This document shows positions 33,795 to 42,301 of a stretch of DNA of 64,000 nucleotides, in pieces. This stretch comes from Streptomyces microflavus (GTDB taxonomy: Bacteria; Actinomycetota; Actinomycetes; Streptomycetales; Streptomycetaceae). The DNA is taken from the NCBI RefSeq assembly GCF_014650075.1, contig NZ_BMUG01000002.1, positions 186,001 to 250,000 of the forward strand. Reading direction: 5' to 3'. The notes under the pieces are model-generated. The model saw nothing but the letters and a program-made list of their open reading frames with translations. It was not told the origin of the DNA and ran no database searches. Each line of letters opens with the position of its first letter. The stretch's first letter is position 1. Both the position numbers and the translations under genes were made by a program.

Positions 33795-34457
33795 CTACCC
33801 CGGCGTGACCAGCCTCGCCTCGTACGCGAACACCGCCGCCTGCGTCCGGTCGCGCAGGCCGAGCTTCACCAGGATGCGGCTGACGTGCGTCTTGATCGTG
33901 GATTCGGCGACGATCAGGTGGGAGGCGATCTCCGCGTTCGACAGCCCCTGCGCGATCAGGACGAGCACCTCCGTCTCACGCTCGGTGAGGTCCCCGATCC
34001 GGGCGAGCGCGGGCTGCCGCGGGGCCTCCGCGAGCTTGGAGAACTCGGTGATCAGGCGCCGGGTCACGGAGGGCGCGAGCAGCGCCTCGCCCGAGGCCAC
34101 CACCCGTACGCCGTCGGCGAGCTGCCGGGCCGAGGCGTCCTTGAGGAGGAAGCCCGAGGCCCCGGCCCGCAGCGCCTGGTACACGTACTCGTCCAGGTCG
34201 AACGTCGTCAGCACCAGCACCTTGGCGTCCACGACCTGCGCGACGATCTCGCGGGTCGCGTCGATGCCGTTCATCCCCGGCATCCGGATGTCCATCAGGA
34301 CGACGTCCGGGAAGAGGGCGGCGACCTTGTCGATGGCGTCCCGGCCGTCCACCGCCTCGCCCACGACGGTGATCCCCGGCATGGCGTTGAGCAGCACGGA
34401 GAAGCCCTCGCGGACCATCATCTGGTCGTCCACGATCAGGACACGGATGTCGCTCAT
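33795..34457 (-). CDS. NarL/FixJ-type response regulator
   Basis: 220 residues. The receiver domain has the acidic pair in LIVDDQMMVREG, the phospho-acceptor Asp in VVLMDIRMPGMNG, the Thr in LVLTTFD and Lys in FLLKDAS. A LuxR-type helix-turn-helix follows (LTERETEVLVLIAQGLSNAE...STIKTHVSRIL). Its start overlaps the histidine kinase stop by 4 bp, so the two form a translationally coupled two-component system. Confidence 0.95.
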   Translation of the reverse strand: MSDIRVLIVDDQMMVREGFSVLLNAMPGITVVGEAVDGRDAIDKVAALFPDVVLMDIRMPGMNGIDATREIVAQVVDAKVLVLTTFDLDEYVYQALRAGASGFLLKDASARQLADGVRVVASGEALLAPSVTRRLITEFSKLAEAPRQPALARIGDLTERETEVLVLIAQGLSNAEIASHLIVAESTIKTHVSRILVKLGLRDRTQAAVFAYEARLVTPG

Positions 34458-35842
34458 GTCCGGTCCGCCTTCTTGTGCAGGACGATCTGGGGGACGGTGG
34501 CCCCCTCGGCCGGGTCGGTCGGCTCCACCGGCTCCACCGGCTCCACCGGCTCCGCCGGCTCGTCCGCCACCGGTACGGGCAGGAAGACCGCGACCTCGTA
34601 CCCGCCGTCCTCCGTCCCCACGGCCGTCATCACTCCGTTCAGCATCGCCACCCGCTCCCGCATCCCGGTGATCCCGTGCCCGGCCCCCGGCGACGGCTTG
34701 ACCAGGCCCTTCGGCGGCCCGTTGACGATGCGCAGCCCGATCCCGCCGAGCACATAGGCGATCTCGACCCTGGCTGTGGCGCCCGGCGCGTGCCGGAGGG
34801 TGTTGCTGAGGGCCTCCTGGATGATCCGGTACGCCGACAGCTCGACGCCCTGGGGCAGCTCACGGACGGCCCCGGTGATCACCTTCTCCGTCTCCAGGCC
34901 CGTCCCGCGGACGTTGTCCAGGAGCCCGTCGAGCACGGCGAGCGTGGGCTGCGGGGCGTCCGGGGCCTCGTAGTCCTCCGCCCGGACGACTCCGAGGACG
35001 CGGCGCAGCTCGGTGAGGGCGGCCACCGCGTTCTCCCGGATGGTGACGAAGGCCTGCTCCAGCTCGGGCGGCGGGTTCTCCACCCGGTAGGGGGCGGCCT
35101 CCGCCTGGATCGCGACGACCGACATGTGGTGGGCGACCACGTCGTGCAGCTCCCGGGCGATGGTGGTGCGCTCCTCCAGCAGCGTGCGCCGGTCGCGCTC
35201 GACGGCGGTGACGGTGCGCTGGACGGTGACCTCGCGCTCGGCGTCGCGGACCTCCCGTGCGGCGTCGCGCCGGACCTGGAGCAGGGAGACGAAGAGCAGC
35301 GCGAAGGCGGTCAGGATGGCCATGGGCGCGGTGATGGACGCGTCCCCGCCCTCCAGCACCACCCCGAACAGCAGGGTCAGCAGCCACATCCAGAGCGCCG
35401 TACGGGGCCGGGTCCGGGCCGCCACGACCACCATGACCACCGCCTGCGCCATGAAGGCGCTGGGCCCCCACAGCCCGTCGCTCCCCAGGATCGCGCAGAA
35501 GAGCGTCGCGGCCCAGGAGGCCCAGAACGCGGCGACCGGCCTGACCAGGGTCATCGCGACGGCGATCGCGGGCACCAGCCCCATGAGGAGGCGGAAGTTC
35601 CAGTTGGCGAACCCGGCCATCATCACGATGAAGGCGGCGAACAGCACCAGGGCGTGCGGGGTCCAGACCACGGCCCGCTTCAGCCCTTCGGGCAGCCGGC
35701 GTATGAACCGCCCCTCGGGCGAGAGGGGCGGCAGCGGGCGGTAGGCGAACACGGGGCGGATGAGGTCTTCCCGCAGGCCGTCCATCGCACCGGCGGCCGC
35801 CCGGAACTCCGGGCTACTGGTCTTCGTCTGGGTCTCGGTCAC
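34454..35842 (-). CDS. Sensor histidine kinase (HisKA_3 type)
   Basis: 462 residues from a GTG. Membrane helices occupy about residues 50-190 (ALVLFAAFIVMMAGFANWNF and others) with very short outer loops, suggesting an intramembrane-sensing kinase. The H-box is IARELHDVVAHHMSVVAIQA, the phosphorylated His following the E; the ATPase has EALSNTLRHAPGA and GHGITGMRERV. The C-terminus holds Glu-Pro-Val repeats encoded by 9-bp DNA repeats near 34521-34560. It pairs with the adjacent response regulator. Confidence 0.94.
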   Translation of the reverse strand: MTETQTKTSSPEFRAAAGAMDGLREDLIRPVFAYRPLPPLSPEGRFIRRLPEGLKRAVVWTPHALVLFAAFIVMMAGFANWNFRLLMGLVPAIAVAMTLVRPVAAFWASWAATLFCAILGSDGLWGPSAFMAQAVVMVVVAARTRPRTALWMWLLTLLFGVVLEGGDASITAPMAILTAFALLFVSLLQVRRDAAREVRDAEREVTVQRTVTAVERDRRTLLEERTTIARELHDVVAHHMSVVAIQAEAAPYRVENPPPELEQAFVTIRENAVAALTELRRVLGVVRAEDYEAPDAPQPTLAVLDGLLDNVRGTGLETEKVITGAVRELPQGVELSAYRIIQEALSNTLRHAPGATARVEIAYVLGGIGLRIVNGPPKGLVKPSPGAGHGITGMRERVAMLNGVMTAVGTEDGGYEVAVFLPVPVADEPAEPVEPVEPVEPTDPAEGATVPQIVLHKKADRT

Positions 35843-36026
35843 GCTTCCACGGTAGGCGGCGGCGGAGTGCGGGTCGTCCCTACAGATGCTGATTCCGGGG
35901 CATCCCTCTCAAGGACTACGCGCCCTACTCGCGCCCCGGGGCAGCGCCCCCCGAGGCCGCCGAGCGACGTTCCGGGGGGGCTTTCCGGGGGGCGTTCCGG
36001 GGGCGTTCCGAGGCACGTTCCAAGGG

Positions 36027-36848
36027 TCACGGACGGAAGAATTCCGCGTGCTCCTCGGCCCACTGCGCGAACGTCCGGGCCGGCCGCCCGGTGACCTTCT
36101 CCACCGTGTCGATCACGGTCTTCCCCTCCGGCGGGGTGTCCCGGTAGACCTCGATCAGGAACGCGATCACGTCCTCGGGCATCCCCTTGGCCCGCCAGTC
36201 GGCGAGCGCCTCCTCCTCGCTCAGCTCCACCAGCTCGACCGCCCGGCCCCGCGCCGCCGCGACGGCCGCCACCTTGTCCCCGACGGTCAGCGCCTGCGGG
36301 CCGGTGATCAGGTACACCTGGCCGCCGTGGCCGTCCTCGGTGAGCGCCGTCGCCGCGACCGCGCCGATGTCGGACTCATGGACCATCGCGCTCAGCCGGT
36401 CGACGAACGGTTCGCGGACCACGTCCTCGGCCTTGATGCCGGGCGCCCACTCCAGGGCGTTCGCCATGAACTCGACCGGCATGACGACGGTCCACGCGAG
36501 ACCGCTCGCCCGTACCGCGGTCTCCATGGGGGTGTCCCCGCCGCCGTTGAGCACGGTGACCCTGCGCACCCCCGCCGCGCGGGCCCGCTCCAGGATCTCC
36601 TCGCCGGTCGCCAGCGGGGCGAAGAGGCCGCCGTCGAAGGTGATCAGGTGCAGCCCGGTCACGCCCTCCAGCGCGCCCTCCAGCGAGGCCGGGTCGGCGA
36701 GGTCGCCGCGCACGGCCTCGACGCCCGCGGGAAACTCGGCGCGCGCCGGGTCGCGGGTCAGGGCCCGGACGTGCTCGCCGCGCTCCAGCAGCTGCTCGAC
36801 CACTCGACGGCCGACCGTTCCCGTGGCTCCGGTCACCAGGATCGTCAT
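36027..36848 (-). CDS. NmrA-like NAD(P)-binding oxidoreductase
   Basis: 273 residues. The Rossmann motif ILVTGATGTVGRRVVEQLL opens the protein; YxxxK of classical SDRs is absent, as in atypical NmrA/HSCARG-like members. VYLITGPQALTVGD and a C-terminal substrate lid follow. These proteins act as quinone/NADPH sensors or reductases. It stands alone between the two-component system and the hydrolase gene. Confidence 0.88.
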   Translation of the reverse strand: MTILVTGATGTVGRRVVEQLLERGEHVRALTRDPARAEFPAGVEAVRGDLADPASLEGALEGVTGLHLITFDGGLFAPLATGEEILERARAAGVRRVTVLNGGGDTPMETAVRASGLAWTVVMPVEFMANALEWAPGIKAEDVVREPFVDRLSAMVHESDIGAVAATALTEDGHGGQVYLITGPQALTVGDKVAAVAAARGRAVELVELSEEEALADWRAKGMPEDVIAFLIEVYRDTPPEGKTVIDTVEKVTGRPARTFAQWAEEHAEFFRP

Positions 36849-36951
36849 TGCGGGTCTCCTTCGTCAGGTCCGGCCGTTCGGTCCGGCAACACCCAACCTA
36901 GGAGCCCTTGCGGTCAGCTTCCGTCCGCAAGGGGACAGCGCCTCGAAGACC

Positions 36952-37833
36952 TCACCACGCCAGCTGCGTGATCTCCTCCGCCACGATCGCGCAGGCGTCG
37001 GCGAGGGGGTCGATCAGCGGGAAGTGCCCGACGTCGCCGAGCAGTGTGAACCCGACCATCTCGCCGGACTTCGCCGCCGCGTCGACGTACGCCTCCGAGA
37101 CGGCCAGCGGGACGACGATGTCCTCCTCACCGTGGACGATCGCGGTGGCGATCCCCGTGGGCAGCAGGGCGGTGGGGTCGGCCTGGGCCGTACGCTCCTG
37201 CGACTCCCCGCCCTCCCCCAGGAGTTGGCTGACCGCACCGCCGCACACCCCCAGCTCCACCGCCGTGGCGAAGTCCGCGATCGGGGCCAGTGCGACGACC
37301 CCACGCAGCGGCGGCGGGGCGGGCAGGTGCCAGGGCGACCCCTCGGGCAGCACGTGGCGTGCCGCCGCCCAGAGCGCGAGGTGGCCGCCCGCCGAGTGCC
37401 CGGTGACCACGATCCGTCGCACGTCGGCCTCCGGCAGCTCCCGGGCGGCCAGTGCCGGTACGGCGTCGAGTGCGGCGGCCACGTCGTCGAAGGTCTCCGG
37501 CCAGCTCCCGGCCACCGGGTCCGCACCGGGCTCCTGCCCCTGGCCCTCCGCGCCGCCGCGCCGGTACTCCACGCTCGCCACGGCGAACCCCCGCCGGGCC
37601 AGGAAGTCCGCGAGCGGGGAGACGTGCGCGCGGTCGTAGGGGGCCCGCCAGGCGCCGCCGTGCAGCAGGACGACGAGCGGGGCGCCGGTGCGGCCGTCGC
37701 GCGGGGCGTAGAAGTCGATGACCTGGTCGGGATGGTCGCCGTAGGAGGCGGTCCGGTCGGGGGCGACCACCGGATGTGCGAGCGCCGACTCGGTCTCGGC
37801 GACGTCCCGATCACGCGCGGCAGAATCCGACAT
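36952..37833 (-). CDS. Alpha/beta hydrolase, probable kynurenine formamidase
   Basis: 293 residues. The oxyanion segment VVLLHGGAWR, nucleophile elbow VVTGHSAGGHLALW, acid in HGEEDIVVP and His in GDVGHFPLIDP complete a carboxylesterase-type triad, similar to eukaryotic arylformamidases rather than the metal-dependent KynB. It lies downstream of kynU and kynA on the same strand, which supports hydrolysis of N-formylkynurenine. A hairpin at 37895-37929 intervenes, so expression may be partly independent. Confidence 0.82.
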   Translation of the reverse strand: MSDSAARDRDVAETESALAHPVVAPDRTASYGDHPDQVIDFYAPRDGRTGAPLVVLLHGGAWRAPYDRAHVSPLADFLARRGFAVASVEYRRGGAEGQGQEPGADPVAGSWPETFDDVAAALDAVPALAARELPEADVRRIVVTGHSAGGHLALWAAARHVLPEGSPWHLPAPPPLRGVVALAPIADFATAVELGVCGGAVSQLLGEGGESQERTAQADPTALLPTGIATAIVHGEEDIVVPLAVSEAYVDAAAKSGEMVGFTLLGDVGHFPLIDPLADACAIVAEEITQLAW

Positions 37834-37894
37834 GCTGCTCAACCGTCCTATGCCTGTGTCCTGTGCCTGGGTCCTGGCCCAACTGGGTTGACCT

Positions 37895-37929
37895 GCGGGG
37901 ACGGTACCAGTGATCAGCACCGTCCCCGC
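37895..37929 (-). terminator. Hairpin between kynU and the hydrolase gene
   Basis: GCGGGGACGGT and ACCGTCCCCGC form an 11-bp perfect stem with a 13-nt loop, 27 nt after the kynU stop. It may partially terminate the kynA-kynU transcript. Confidence 0.65.
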
Positions 37930-37955
37930 CCGGTCGCACACGCATTGACGGTCAG

Positions 37956-39170
37956 TCAGCCGGCCGGCACCTCGTCGAGCACCTCGGCCAGGACCCGCGC
38001 CGCCCGTTCCGCGTCGGCGAACCCCACGTACAGCGGGGTGAACCCGAACCGCAGCACATCGGGCCGCCGCAGGTCGCCCACGACGCCCCGCTCGATGAGC
38101 CGGCGCATCACGCGTTCGGCATCGTCGCAGCGCAGGGCGACCTGGCTGCCGCGTTCGGCGTGCGCGGCCGGGGTGAGCGAGGTGACCCTGCCCGCCGGTA
38201 CGTACGCCTCGACGCACTCCAGGAAGAAGTCCGTCAGGGCCAGCGACTTGGTCCGTACGGCGTCCACGGATACCCCGTCCCACACGTCCAGCGCCGCTTC
38301 CAGCGTCAGCATGGAGACGATGTCGGGCGTGCCGACCCGGCCCCGTACGGAACCGTCCGCAGGGGCGTAGTCGGGGGTCATGCCGAACGGGTCGGCGTGC
38401 GAGTTCCAGCCCGGCAGCGGGGAGTCGAAGGCGGCCTGGTGGCGCTCGGCGACATACAGGTACGCGGGCGAACCGGGTCCGCCGTTCAGGTACTTGTAGG
38501 TGCAGCCGACGGCCAGGTCCACCCCGTGCTCGTCCAGCCCGACCGGCAGCGCGCCCGCACTGTGGCAGAGGTCCCACACCGCGATCGCGCCCGCCGCGTG
38601 GACGGCGGCGGTCAGTCCGGGCAGGTCGTGCAGCCGGCCCGTGCGGAAGTCCACCTGGTTGAGGAGGACGGCGGCCGTACGGGGGCCGAGCGCGGCCGGT
38701 ACGCCGTCGGGTGCGACCGGCACGATCCGGTGACCGGTGAGCCGGGCGGCGGAGGCGGCGATGTACCCGTCCGTGGGAAACGTCGTGGCGTCAACCAGGA
38801 TCTCGTCGCGTCCCTCGCCCGCGAGGCGGGTGGCCGCGACGACCGCCTTGAAGACGTTCACGCTGGTCGAGTCACCGACGACGATCTGCCCTGCGGCGGC
38901 CCCGACGAGCGGGGCGATCCGGTCGCCGATCCGCTCGGGCGCGGTCCACCAGCCGCTCTCGCCCCAGGACCGGATGCGCAGCTCGCCCCACTGACGGGTG
39001 AGGACGTCCTGCACCCGGGCGGGGACGTGGACGGGCAGCGCGCCGAGCGAGTTGCCGTCGAGGTAGACGCCGTCGTCGAGGGCGAAGAGCCCCCGCTGCG
39101 GGGCGAGCGGGTCGGCGGCGTCGAGCTTCGACGCCCGCTCGCGGAGCGCGTCACGGGAGGTCTCAGACAT
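37956..39170 (-). CDS. kynU: Kynureninase
   Basis: 404 residues. VYLDGNSLGALP at the N-terminus and the PLP-lysine motif CTYKYLNGGPGSPAY are diagnostic, and DFRTGRLHDLP and WDLCHSAGALPV are conserved parts of the PLP site. It cleaves kynurenine to anthranilate and alanine. Its start overlaps the kynA stop by 8 bp. Confidence 0.96.
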   Translation of the reverse strand: MSETSRDALRERASKLDAADPLAPQRGLFALDDGVYLDGNSLGALPVHVPARVQDVLTRQWGELRIRSWGESGWWTAPERIGDRIAPLVGAAAGQIVVGDSTSVNVFKAVVAATRLAGEGRDEILVDATTFPTDGYIAASAARLTGHRIVPVAPDGVPAALGPRTAAVLLNQVDFRTGRLHDLPGLTAAVHAAGAIAVWDLCHSAGALPVGLDEHGVDLAVGCTYKYLNGGPGSPAYLYVAERHQAAFDSPLPGWNSHADPFGMTPDYAPADGSVRGRVGTPDIVSMLTLEAALDVWDGVSVDAVRTKSLALTDFFLECVEAYVPAGRVTSLTPAAHAERGSQVALRCDDAERVMRRLIERGVVGDLRRPDVLRFGFTPLYVGFADAERAARVLAEVLDEVPAG

Positions 39171-40011
39171 GGCTGCGCGCCGTCCACAGCTCCGGGAACA
39201 CGTTCTTCGTGGCGCGCTTCTCCAGCCACGCCACCCCGGCGGAACCGCCGGTACCGGTCTTGGAGCCCATCGCGCGGCGGGTGGCGACGAGGTGGTCGTT
39301 GCGCCATCGCCAGACGAGCTCGCCGACGTCGGTGAGCAGCTCGCCGAGGCGCACCAGCTCGTCGTTCTGGTCGGCGGCGGAGTAGATCTCCGCCCACACG
39401 GCCTCGACCTCGGGCGACGGCTCGTACCGCTTGGTCAGGTCCCGGCCGGTGACCGCCTCGGGGATGGCGTACCCGCGGCGGGCCAGCAGGGCGAGGGTCT
39501 CGTCGTACAGGCTGGGCTCCCCGAGCGCCTTCTCCAGCTCGGCGTGGACGCGGGGCGCGCCCCGGTGCGGGACCAGCATGGAGGCGGACTTGTCGCCGAG
39601 CAGGAACTCCATCCGCCGGTACATCGCGGACTGGAACCCGGAGCCCTCGCCGAGCGAACCCCGGTAGGAGTTGAACTGGGCGGGGGTGAGTCCGGCGAGC
39701 GGCCGCCAGGACTCGTTGAGCGCCTCCAGCTCGCGCAGCGAACGCTTCAGGGCGTCGCGCGCGACCGGTATGCGGTCCTCGCGCAGGGCGCGGGTCGCGG
39801 TCTCCCACTCATGGACGATGACCGTGAACCACAGCTCCATGACCTGGGTGGTGACCAGGAAGACCATCTCGCCGGGGTCGTCGGAGCGGAGGTGCTGCAG
39901 ATGGGTCAGGACATCCGCCTGGACATAGTCCTCGTACGGAGTCGTTCCCGCGAAGTCGAGGTGCGGGGTGTCCGCACCGGTGGCTTCGGGGTCGGGGTGA
40001 TTCGTCGACAT
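39163..40011 (-). CDS. kynA: Tryptophan 2,3-dioxygenase
   Basis: 282 residues. TPYEDYVQADVLTHLQHLRSDD with FLVTTQVMELWF, QFNSYRGSLGEGSGFQSAMYR, and RNDHLVATRRAMGSKTGTGGS identify the heme enzyme; the conserved His in RNDH is the expected proximal ligand. It opens the indole ring of tryptophan to N-formylkynurenine and is the first gene of the catabolic operon kynA-kynU. Confidence 0.97.
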   Translation of the reverse strand: MSTNHPDPEATGADTPHLDFAGTTPYEDYVQADVLTHLQHLRSDDPGEMVFLVTTQVMELWFTVIVHEWETATRALREDRIPVARDALKRSLRELEALNESWRPLAGLTPAQFNSYRGSLGEGSGFQSAMYRRMEFLLGDKSASMLVPHRGAPRVHAELEKALGEPSLYDETLALLARRGYAIPEAVTGRDLTKRYEPSPEVEAVWAEIYSAADQNDELVRLGELLTDVGELVWRWRNDHLVATRRAMGSKTGTGGSAGVAWLEKRATKNVFPELWTARSHV

Positions 40012-40148
40012 TGCTGTCTCCTCGACACGAGCTTCCGGGTAGCGGTCCGCCCCTTCCGTGAGGTGATGGAGCTCCGGTCCCCTGCTCGCATACTAAGCCG
40101 CTCCCCGCCCGTTGCGCTTGGGAGGGGAGCGGCTCAGGGGAAGGCTGC

Positions 40149-40562
40149 TCAGCTCAGGATGTCGGCGGCGGTCGGCGAGGAGTCGCGCAGGAACGTCGAG
40201 CAGCGCTCGTGCTCCTCGGTCTCCCCGATCGATCCGGCGGCCCGCGCCAGAGCGTGCAGGGCGCGCAGGAAGCCACGGTTCGGCTCGTGCTCGAACGGTA
40301 CGGGGCCGTGGCCCTTCCAGCCGGCCCGGCGCAGGGAGTCGAGGCCGCGGTGGTAGCCGGTACGGGCGTACGCGTACGACTCGATGACCCGGCCGCCCTC
40401 GAAAGCCTCGTCGGCGAGCTGCGCCCAGGCGAGCGAGGAGGTGGGGTACTTCGCGGCGACCTCGGCGGGCGGGGTACCGGCGGCGAGCAGCTCGCGCGGC
40501 TCGGGGTCGTCGGGCAGGTGGGTCGGGGCGGGGCCCCCGAGAAGGTTCTCGTGGATGGACAT
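40149..40562 (-). CDS. DUF3151 domain-containing protein
   Basis: 137 residues. MSIHENLLGGPAPTHLPDDPEP, SLAWAQLADEAF and SYAYARTGYHRGLDSLRRAGWKG are typical of DUF3151, a small helical actinobacterial family found near fba in many genomes. The function is unknown. It precedes the kyn operon by about 140 nt on the same strand. Confidence 0.93.
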   Translation of the reverse strand: MSIHENLLGGPAPTHLPDDPEPRELLAAGTPPAEVAAKYPTSSLAWAQLADEAFEGGRVIESYAYARTGYHRGLDSLRRAGWKGHGPVPFEHEPNRGFLRALHALARAAGSIGETEEHERCSTFLRDSSPTAADILS

Positions 40563-40611
40563 GGATCAAGTGTGCCTGCACCGGGGCGCGGGTGGGGCCG
40601 CACCGCCCACC

Positions 40612-42138
40612 TCACCGGGCCGGCCCCTCGTCTTCCCGGGCACGCTCGGGCTCCAGCGGCGGGGCCACGATCCCGCAGTGCACGGTGCACTCCGGCCGCT
40701 CCCCGGCCCGTTCCCGCTCGGCGGCCGTCGGGGTGCGGACGGTCCACCAGGCGATGACCGCGCCCAGCACCAGCAGCCCGGCGCACATCGGCATCGCCCG
40801 CCGGAAGGTCGAGGCGAACTCGCCCGCGTCCCGGTACGCCTCCGGGCCCATCCCCGCGAGCAGCGGCAGCGCGGCAACCGCGATCAGCCCGGCGGCCCGT
40901 GCGGCCGCGTTGTTGATCCCGCTGGCGAGCCCGGCCCGCCCGGTGTCCACGGCGGCCAGGACCGTCGCGGTGAGCGGGGCGACGACCACGACGAGCCCGG
41001 CGCCCAGCACCGTGACGGCGGGCAGCACCTCACTCACGTACCCGCCGAAGGACGCGCTGCCCCGCCCCACCCGCAGCATCAGGAGCATCCCGGCGGCGGC
41101 CAGCAGCGGCCCCACCGTGAGCGGGATGCGCGGCCCGATCCGCCGCCCCAGCTCCCCCGACCAGGCCGAGAACAGCAGCATCAGAACGGTGGTGGGCAGC
41201 AGCGCGGTACCGGCCCCCAGCGCCGAGTACCCGGCGACCACCTGGAGCTGGATCGCGGAGAGGAAGAAGAAGCCGCCGAGGGCCGCGTAGACGCAGAACG
41301 TCACCAGGTTGACCGAGGTGAACAGCCGGGAGCGGAAGATCGACGGCGGCAGCATGGGGTCCGCCCGCCGCTGCTCCACCAGCACGAACGCCACCCCGAG
41401 GAGCACCCCGCCGACGGCTGCCCCGATCACGAGCGGCGAGGCGCCCCGGCCCGGCGCCTCGATCAGCGCGTACGTCACCCCCGCCAGCGCCAGCGCCCCG
41501 AGCACGGCCCCCAGCACGTCGAACCGGCCGTGCGCCGCCGGATCCCGCGACTCCGGTACGTGGCGGAGGGCGACGGGTACGCAGATCGCGGCGAGCGGCA
41601 GGTTCAGCAGGAACACCCACCGCCAGCCGGGCCCGTCCACGAGCCACCCGCCCACGAACGGCCCCACGGCCGCCCCGACCCCGCCGAACCCGGACCAGAG
41701 CCCCACGGCCCGCGCCCGGTCGTCGGGATGGAAACTGGCCTGGATGAGCGCCAGGGACCCCGGCGTGAGCAGCGCCCCGCCGACGCCTTGCAGGGCCCGG
41801 GCGGCGATGAGGACCCCCGCGTTCGGCGCGATCCCGCAGAGGAGCGAGGCCAGCGCGAACCACACGATCCCCACCACGAACACCCGCCGCCGCCCGTACC
41901 GGTCCCCGAGCGCCCCGCCCAGCAGGATCAGCCCGGCGAGCGTGAGCATGTACGCGTTGACGGTCCACTGGAGCGCGGCCAGGTCGGTGTCGAGGTCCTC
42001 GCCGATGCGGGGCAGGGCGACGTTGATGACGGTCGAGTCGAGCATCGCCATACCGGAGCCGAGCACGGTGGTCAGAACGACCCAGCGCCCGACGGGCGAG
42101 GCGACCCGGATCTCCCCGGGCGCGGGGGCAGCAGCCAT
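40612..42138 (-). CDS. DHA2-family MFS drug exporter
   Basis: 508 residues from the ATG giving MAAAPAPGEIRV, with GGGGGAAG upstream. It has about 14 membrane helices, the DHA2 signature MAMLDSTVINVALPRIGEDL in TM1, GGALGDRYGRRRVF in the TM2-3 loop and the TM5 motif GFGGVGAAVGPFVGGWLV. Proton-driven efflux of drugs or lipophilic compounds is expected. The end of the protein is a charged tail with two cysteines. No adjacent regulator is seen. Confidence 0.93.
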   Translation of the reverse strand: MAAAPAPGEIRVASPVGRWVVLTTVLGSGMAMLDSTVINVALPRIGEDLDTDLAALQWTVNAYMLTLAGLILLGGALGDRYGRRRVFVVGIVWFALASLLCGIAPNAGVLIAARALQGVGGALLTPGSLALIQASFHPDDRARAVGLWSGFGGVGAAVGPFVGGWLVDGPGWRWVFLLNLPLAAICVPVALRHVPESRDPAAHGRFDVLGAVLGALALAGVTYALIEAPGRGASPLVIGAAVGGVLLGVAFVLVEQRRADPMLPPSIFRSRLFTSVNLVTFCVYAALGGFFFLSAIQLQVVAGYSALGAGTALLPTTVLMLLFSAWSGELGRRIGPRIPLTVGPLLAAAGMLLMLRVGRGSASFGGYVSEVLPAVTVLGAGLVVVVAPLTATVLAAVDTGRAGLASGINNAAARAAGLIAVAALPLLAGMGPEAYRDAGEFASTFRRAMPMCAGLLVLGAVIAWWTVRTPTAAERERAGERPECTVHCGIVAPPLEPERAREDEGPAR

Positions 42139-42239
42139 GGGGTCAGCTTCCCCCGGTTCGCCCCATCCCGCACTCGACGGACCAGCTCGGTCGGGCCGAC
42201 CCGTCAAGTCCGGGCGCGTACCGGGCAGGGGCCCGCACA

Positions 42240-42283
42240 TCAAGCCCCTCCGGCGATCGAGGAGCCGGGGAGCCCGGGGGCAG
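42240..42283. repeat. Dispersed GC-rich element, copy near the exporter gene
   Basis: AAGCCCCTCCGGCGATCGAG followed by CCCGGGGGCAGCGCC. It resembles the 32004-32048 copy, including the GGGGGCAGCGC module. Confidence 0.7.
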
Positions 42284-42301
42284 CGCCTCCGGGCCGCCCA
42301 C

